Assembly (NCBI GenBank): GCA_025084515.1
Contig: JAJAGP010000364.1
Coordinates: forward strand, 383,261 to 447,260
DNA length: 64,000 nt
Source: Ancistrus triradiatus
Lineage: Eukaryota; Chordata; Actinopteri; Siluriformes; Loricariidae
Direction: 5' to 3'
Shown here in pieces: positions 54,619 to 61,600 of the stretch. The notes beneath the pieces were generated by a model that saw nothing but the letters and a program-made list of their open reading frames with translations, was not told where the DNA came from and did no database searches. Position numbers and translations under genes: made by a program. Position 1 is the first letter of the stretch. The number at the start of each line of letters is the position of its first letter.

Positions 54619-55597
54619 AAAGTCATAATAATATGTTTTATTTTACTTTATTTATTGTGTGTGTGTGTGTGTGTGTTGTGTGTGTGTGTGTTCATGTTTT
54701 TGGGGTCCAGCATGTTGATACAGTATATCTAAGTAAAAAAAAAGTCATATTCGCAAGGTTGTGCAAATGCTACACCAGATGTGTGCATGAGAATCATTGT
54801 AAAGGTTTTATTTATTAATTCTTTAATTTTTAATCCAGTTCAGGGTCATTGCGGAGCCAGGGCGTAACTGGTAGCACATGGTGTAGGCAGGAACCAAATG
54901 CACAGATGAGGCAAATCCTTATGACTACCAGGTTCATGCTGATGTAAGGAATGTGGGACATGTCAAGCTGATGTCCATTCGAATGCCTGGACCCGGGGCC
55001 TCCCAGCAGAACATTGTTTATAGCAGCAAGTCTTCTTCCCATAGTGGGACCGTCACAATGGCGCATGTGGTTAGCACAGTCGCCTCACAGCTCTGAGATC
55101 CCTGGTTCAATCCTTAGCACAGACTTCACCTGTGTTTGTATGTCCTCCTTCTGTCTGCGTGGGTTTACTCAAGGTGCTCAGGTTTCCTACCACATTCCAA
55201 AGACATGCGTTAGGTTGTCTGGTCACTCTAAATTGGCCCATGACTAGTTCATATAACCTTGAGTCTGTTGTGAATATCGCCATTGCTGCTGATACGACGT
55301 TAAATAAAAACTAATAAACAAGAATAAACTTCCCACAAGCAAGATTTGCTTGTAACAAGAAAATCAGTACTGTTTGTTATTTGATCTGAAAGTGATCATA
55401 ACATTTTTGCTCATCGGTGTATAGCGTAATAGTGTAATGATTGTTTTCCTTTGGTTGGTTTTTAATAAGTTACTAAAAACCAATATAGATCATTCTTACT
55501 CATTTTTTATTATTATTATTATTTTATTTATTTATTTTAACATCCAAAATAATGTTATTTATATGTATATATAACATACATATAACATATACATGTT

Positions 55598-55641
<44 letters not shown>

Positions 55642-58600
55642 TAAATAAGTGCATTGGTTTATTGGTTGTTGGAGTGATATGTTTTTTTTTTCCTCAGGCT
55701 CTTAGGAGATCTTGCCTCAAGGTAGATACATCTTGATATAATAGTACAGTATATTACAGTGAAATTCATCTATGTTATAACGTCAGAAATCAGCTCTCCA
55801 TATAACTAGGATCTCTGTTTTAGTAAATGTCTTGTTTTCACGTTTTTTGTGTGTGCTTTTTTTCTAGTGATGTCGCAGTCGAGCTACCCTTCACGTTAAT
55901 GCATCCTAAACCAGTTGAGGAATCCATCTATAAAGATGGTGTGTTTCATTAAATTCATTTGAATTTACTGTATTTACTCACTTATGAAAGTGATGAAAAA
56001 TAGACAATGAAATGTTCATCGTGTTGTGTGTATTTGAGGCCAAGATGCCTTGTTTAAGAGCACAATTTTTTTATTGGGGGGGGGGTAAGGAAAAAGAAAA
56101 ATGGAAGAAATTGGTCAGTTACACATGGACACTTCTACTACTTCTTTATCAACATATAGCTCAATCTTGGCTTTGTTTGTAATGCACAGCCATACAGTGG
56201 TGCTTGAAAGTTTGTGAACCCTTTCGAATTTTCTACATACTTCTGCATAAATATTACCTAAAACATCAACAGATTTTCACAAAAGTCCAAGAAGTAGATA
56301 AAAAGAACCCAGTTACACAAATGAAACAAAAATATGAATTACCTTTATTTTTCATTAACCATTCTTTGATAGAACGACTTGTGTGCTTAGGGTCGTTGTC
56401 TTGCTGCATGACCCACCTTCTCTTGAGATTCAGTTCATGAACAGATGTCCTGACATTTGCCTTTAGAATTCTCTGATACTGCCACCACCATGTTTCACAG
56501 ATGGGATAAGGTTCTTATGCTGGAAATGCAGTGTTTCCCTTTCTCCAAACATAACGCTTTTCTCTTTTAAACCAAAAGTTCTATTTTGGCCTCATCCGTC
56601 CACAAAACATTCTTCCAGTGGCCTTCTGGCTTGTCCACGTGATCTTTAGCAAACTGCAGACGAGCAGCAGTGTTCTTTTTGGAGAGCAGTGGCTTTCTCC
56701 TTGCAACCCTGCCATGCACACCATTGTTGTTCAGTGTTCTTCTGATGGTGGACTCATGAACATTAACATTAGCCAATGTGAGAGAGGCCTTCAGTTGCCT
56801 TTGTGACCTCGCCAACTATTACACGCCTTGCCCTTGGAATGATCTTTGTTGGTCGACCACTCCTGGGGAGGGTAACAATGGTCTTGAATTTCCTCCATTT
56901 GTACACAGTCTGTCTGACTGTGGTTTGGTGGAGTCCAAACTCTCTAGAGATTTCTAATTTCACCTTCAAATTAACTCTTAATCCTAGAGGTTCACATACT
57001 TTTGCCACTCACTAATATGTAATATTGGATAATTTCCCTCAATAATAAATGACCAAGTATAATGTTTTTGTCTCATTTGTTTAACTGGGTTCTCTTGATC
57101 TACTTTTAGGACTTGTGTGAAAATCTGATGATGAAGGCCTTAGGTCATATTTATGCAGAAATATAGAAAATTCTCAAGGGTTCACAAACTTTCAGGCACC
57201 TCTGTACTTACCTGTGTATCACTGTAAGTATCACAACCTTCCTATGCAAGTCAAACAGAAAAAAGCCCTCTTTGTGTTTGAAAATGTGATGTCTACTTTA
57301 TAGTTGTGATAAAAAGATCCTTGTCTTCGGACAGCTAATTTGTCAGTTAGAATACACTTCACAAAACAGTGTACTTTTGTTTTTTTTTATTGCGATGGTC
57401 ACATCTCATGGCACTCCTTTACTGAAATCAGTTCACTGACTTCCAGTAGTTGCTAGGGTCATATTTAAAACTCCTCTACCAGACATCAAAAGGTTCTGCT
57501 CCACATTACTTACACTCTCTGGTTTGGAACTAAACTACTGCATGCCAACTCAGGTATTTAGCTTCAAGGTGCCTAGTAAATCTTTTTCTGTGATCAAGGC
57601 ATGGCCACAAGGCCAGATCTTGAGGTTCCAGAGTCTTGGCTCCTCACTGGTGGAAAGAGCTTCCCATACCAGTGAGAATGGACCTGTGTGTCTCTCTTCC
57701 TTTCACAGAAGTCTGAAGACTCACCTTCTCAAACAATATGTAGTATAATGTCTCTTCTTTGCACATCTGCTGTACTGACTCTTTGAATGTATTTTTGTCA
57801 ACTATCTAAGCTCTTAGTATTTGTTATTTGAGGCCTCACAGTCAGAACTCAGAACCTGCTTGTTATTATCTGAGTAGCATTAGTTTCTGACCAGACTGGT
57901 AATGAATACTTGTAGACTATCCAGTATCATCATGGCACCTTCTACTGTTTGCACGTTTTGTAAGTCGCTCTGGATAAGAGCGTCTGGTGAATGACTAAAT
58001 GTAAATGTTATAATGTTCAATTAAACATCTGCATCCACCCATGCAACGTTACGATTGTTGCAATAGTTGCAGTGCATGATCTGTGGATTTTTCCAGCATA
58101 TACATCAATACTCCATGCCTGAAACACATGTGCCTTTTATTATTTTTGTTACTTGCAACTAATTCTTAAGGAGAATGTTCAACTAAAATGTTATATCCAC
58201 ATAAATAAATGATTCACTGCCTACTCATGAGCTTTATCATTTTTTGTTTCTGCCTACTGACATATTTAGATTTACATTTAGTCATTTAGAAGATGCCCTT
58301 TTCCAGAACAACTGATGTTATCTTACAGATATTAAGTCTTACTGGATGATATACAGTGATGCATATCATATAGCAGGCTTATAGTTTGCCCATAACACAT
58401 TTGTAGAAAGAAAAAATTGAGAACTACTCTTAAGAGAATCTCTTTAATTGGCTTAAAGGATCCCAAAGTTGAATGTGCTGGTTTTGAGAGTTTGAGAGGA
58501 GCTAATGTCTTGGAAACAAAGTGGAGACTTCTCTCCACATAATTTCTGCCTTAATGTTTATAAAGAAATATAATTTTCATATAAAAAAGTACAAGGTCTT

Positions 58601-61600
58601 CAGAAAAGCTGAATTGAGTATTTCTACCAGATTGCGTGAAAATACGAAACACTGATTTTAATAATTACAGCCACTATGTATCGTGTGTGACTGCAACCAT
58701 CAGTTTTAGCCCTCTCCATGCCATCTAAGCCATTTATGCATATGCAGAAACATAAATTCCAGCCATTGTTTATGCTGTCATTTGTGCTAGTCAAATTACT
58801 TATTTTACGCATTTGAACTGTTACTGCTGCTCAAAACCTGAAATACATTTACTAAATGTTTATTTATTTACTTATTTATTCATTAAATTTTTTTGTGTGT
58901 TAGTGCCAGAAAACGAAGCACCAATTGACACAAACCTGATTGAGTTTGACACAAAGTAAGTCAATTCTTATTCTATATTTTTTATTGTTATTCATTCTTT
59001 TCAGGCATCGAGAGAGAGAAAAAAAGAAAGGTTAATGGTAGGCTGGGCCAGAAAGCAAGAGACAAACTCAGATAGCAAATAAACAAAGCTTGGTAAACAA
59101 CAGCTTGAAGTTGGCACACAAAATACATGTATGATGTTTAAATACTACTCCAAATCCAAAAAAGTTGGGACTGTATGTAAAATGCAAAAAAAAAATGTAT
59201 GCAGTGTTCCATACATTTCCTTTGACTTTTATTTCATTGCAGACAGTATGAACCCAAGGTATTTCATGTTTATTTCTAGTCAACTTAATTTTATTTGTTA
59301 ATAAACATCCATTTTAGTGATGAAAGAAAATGAAATTATGATGTGATTTCAAACATGTGATGTCAACAGGTAATTATAATCATGATTTGGTACAAAAGCA
59401 GTATCCATTAAAGTCTGAGTCTTTGAGGAGAAGAAATGGGCAGAGGATCTTCAGTTTATCAACAAATTTGTAAGAAAATTATTGAAATGTTTAAAAAACA
59501 ATGTTCCTCAAAGAAAGACTAGAAGGGATTTACCTAACTTTTTCTGATTTAGCTTGTTTTGTATTGTCTTGTTGAAAAATGCACAGACTTTCCAGGAAAA
59601 GATATCGTCTTGAAGGCAGCTTATGTTTCTCTAAAATCTCAGTGTACTTTTCTACATTAATGCCATCATCACAGAAGTGTAAATGACCTTTGCCAAAGGC
59701 ACTGACCCAACCCCATACTATGTCAGATCCTGGCTTTTGGACTTGTTGTTGATAATAGTCTGGATGGTCCTTTTTTTCACACGGCGTCCATTTCTTCCAA
59801 AAAAGATTTGTAATACTGATTGGTCTGACCACAATACACTTTTCCACTGTGTAATGGTCCATACTAGATGCCTCTGAGTCCAGAGAAGTCAACACCACTT
59901 CTGGACATATCATAAGGTTTCTTTTGTGCACAGTAAAGTTTTAAGTGGCTTTTATGAATGTAACTTCATATTGTAGTACTTGATAAAGCTTGAAAAAGTA
60001 ATCCCATGTGGTTTTATCAGCTATTGAGGTTCTTGGTGCAGTGCCGTCTGAGGGATCGGAGATCACGCCTCTTCAGTTTAGGTTTGTGCCCTTGCCCTTT
60101 ACACACTGAAATTTCTCCAGTTTTCTTGAATTGTTTAATGATATTATGCAGTGTAGATTTAGAAGTATCTGCCCATCATCTGCCTCCTCAAAGACCCAGC
60201 CTTTCATTTATTTGTACCAAATCATGATTATAATCACCTGTTGACATCACCTGTTTGAAATCACATCATTGTTTAGGGGTTTTACTCATTACTAGACCTA
60301 AATTGGTAGCCTGGGACTGTGGTAGCCTAGTGGTGAAGGTACTGGACTCTGGACCAGAAGGTCAATGGTTCAAATCCCACATCTGCCAAGCTGCCACTGT
60401 TGAGTCCTTGAGCAAGACCCTTAACCCACAATTGCTTGGATTGTAAGATTGTACCAATTGTAAGTCGCTCTGGATAAGGGCGTCTACTAAATGCTGGAAA
60501 TGTAAATGTAAATGTAAATTGCCCCTGTCCCAAGTTTTTTTGGAATGTGTTGCAGGCCTGAAATGCAGGAATGGATGTTTATTAACAAATGAAATGAAGT
60601 TGACCAGAAAAACCTGAAATATCTTGGGTTCATACTGTTTGCAATAAAACAGAAGTCAAAGGAAACCTAAGGAACACTGCATATATTTTTATTTGCATTT
60701 TCCATACCATCCCAATGTTTTCTAATTTGGGGATGTAGTATCTTTACTGACAGTGCCAGGATAACCAATTCATGAGCACAGAAAAGCATTTTCAAGCATG
60801 CTGCATTGAAGTACGGTAGAAAAGCTCCATATATCAGAGCACTAACATTCAGTGAGCAGTGCTCTTGAGCTTTGCTCCCCACGGCCATGGAATTACAGGA
60901 AATTAACCAATGTCATGGTGGTATTATTTGTTAGCTGCCCAGATGGAGATTGTTTTCCATTAACAGCTACACTCTAATGCTTTATTCTGATTATACAAAG
61001 GCCAATTGCCAAAAGTCAGATACAGTTCTTTGTTTACATACTATACATTGTACCCTCTAATTACATTTCTTATTCACTTTCTCAGTGACATAAACATAAA
61101 TCTCCGTAAGCAGTAGCAATAGTCCTAGTCATACAGTAATTGATGTATACAATTCACTTTTGGTAGCCAGTGCAGTCATGTCCATATGTACACAACAGCA
61201 CCATAATGTATAAGTTGTAGAGCTATATGTAAGCTAGATTGTGGACTTATATGATGACTAATTAAGGGCCTGCACAGAGGCAGTACTTTATTACCACAAC
61301 TATAATGTGTTCAGACAGCACACATTAAATAATACCAGTATGTCACAAGCTATTAGTCACCCTTTGGTACTTACACCCAGTGTGAATTAGCTGTTACTAT
61401 TGAAAAAAATAATAAGTAACACAATAGAATAAGCTGCAGCTGACAGAACTTCGGAATGTTCAGTCAGAAGGGAAAAAATCCATCTGATCTGTCAAGGTAG
61501 GATCTAATAGGCCCATTGTACTGTGTAATTTTGATCAATATTTATACCACTCAGGCAAAGGTTATTTTCCTGTACTATCATGGCAGCCATGTTTTATTAC

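Noticed and set aside
54532..54818. ORFs of Tyr-Ile and Cys-Val repeats
   Set aside because: Translations of (TA)n and (TG)n microsatellites.
60323..60377. Possible tRNA gene
   Set aside because: A and B boxes belong to a SINE. There is no cloverleaf with a proper acceptor stem, and it has target duplications and a tail.
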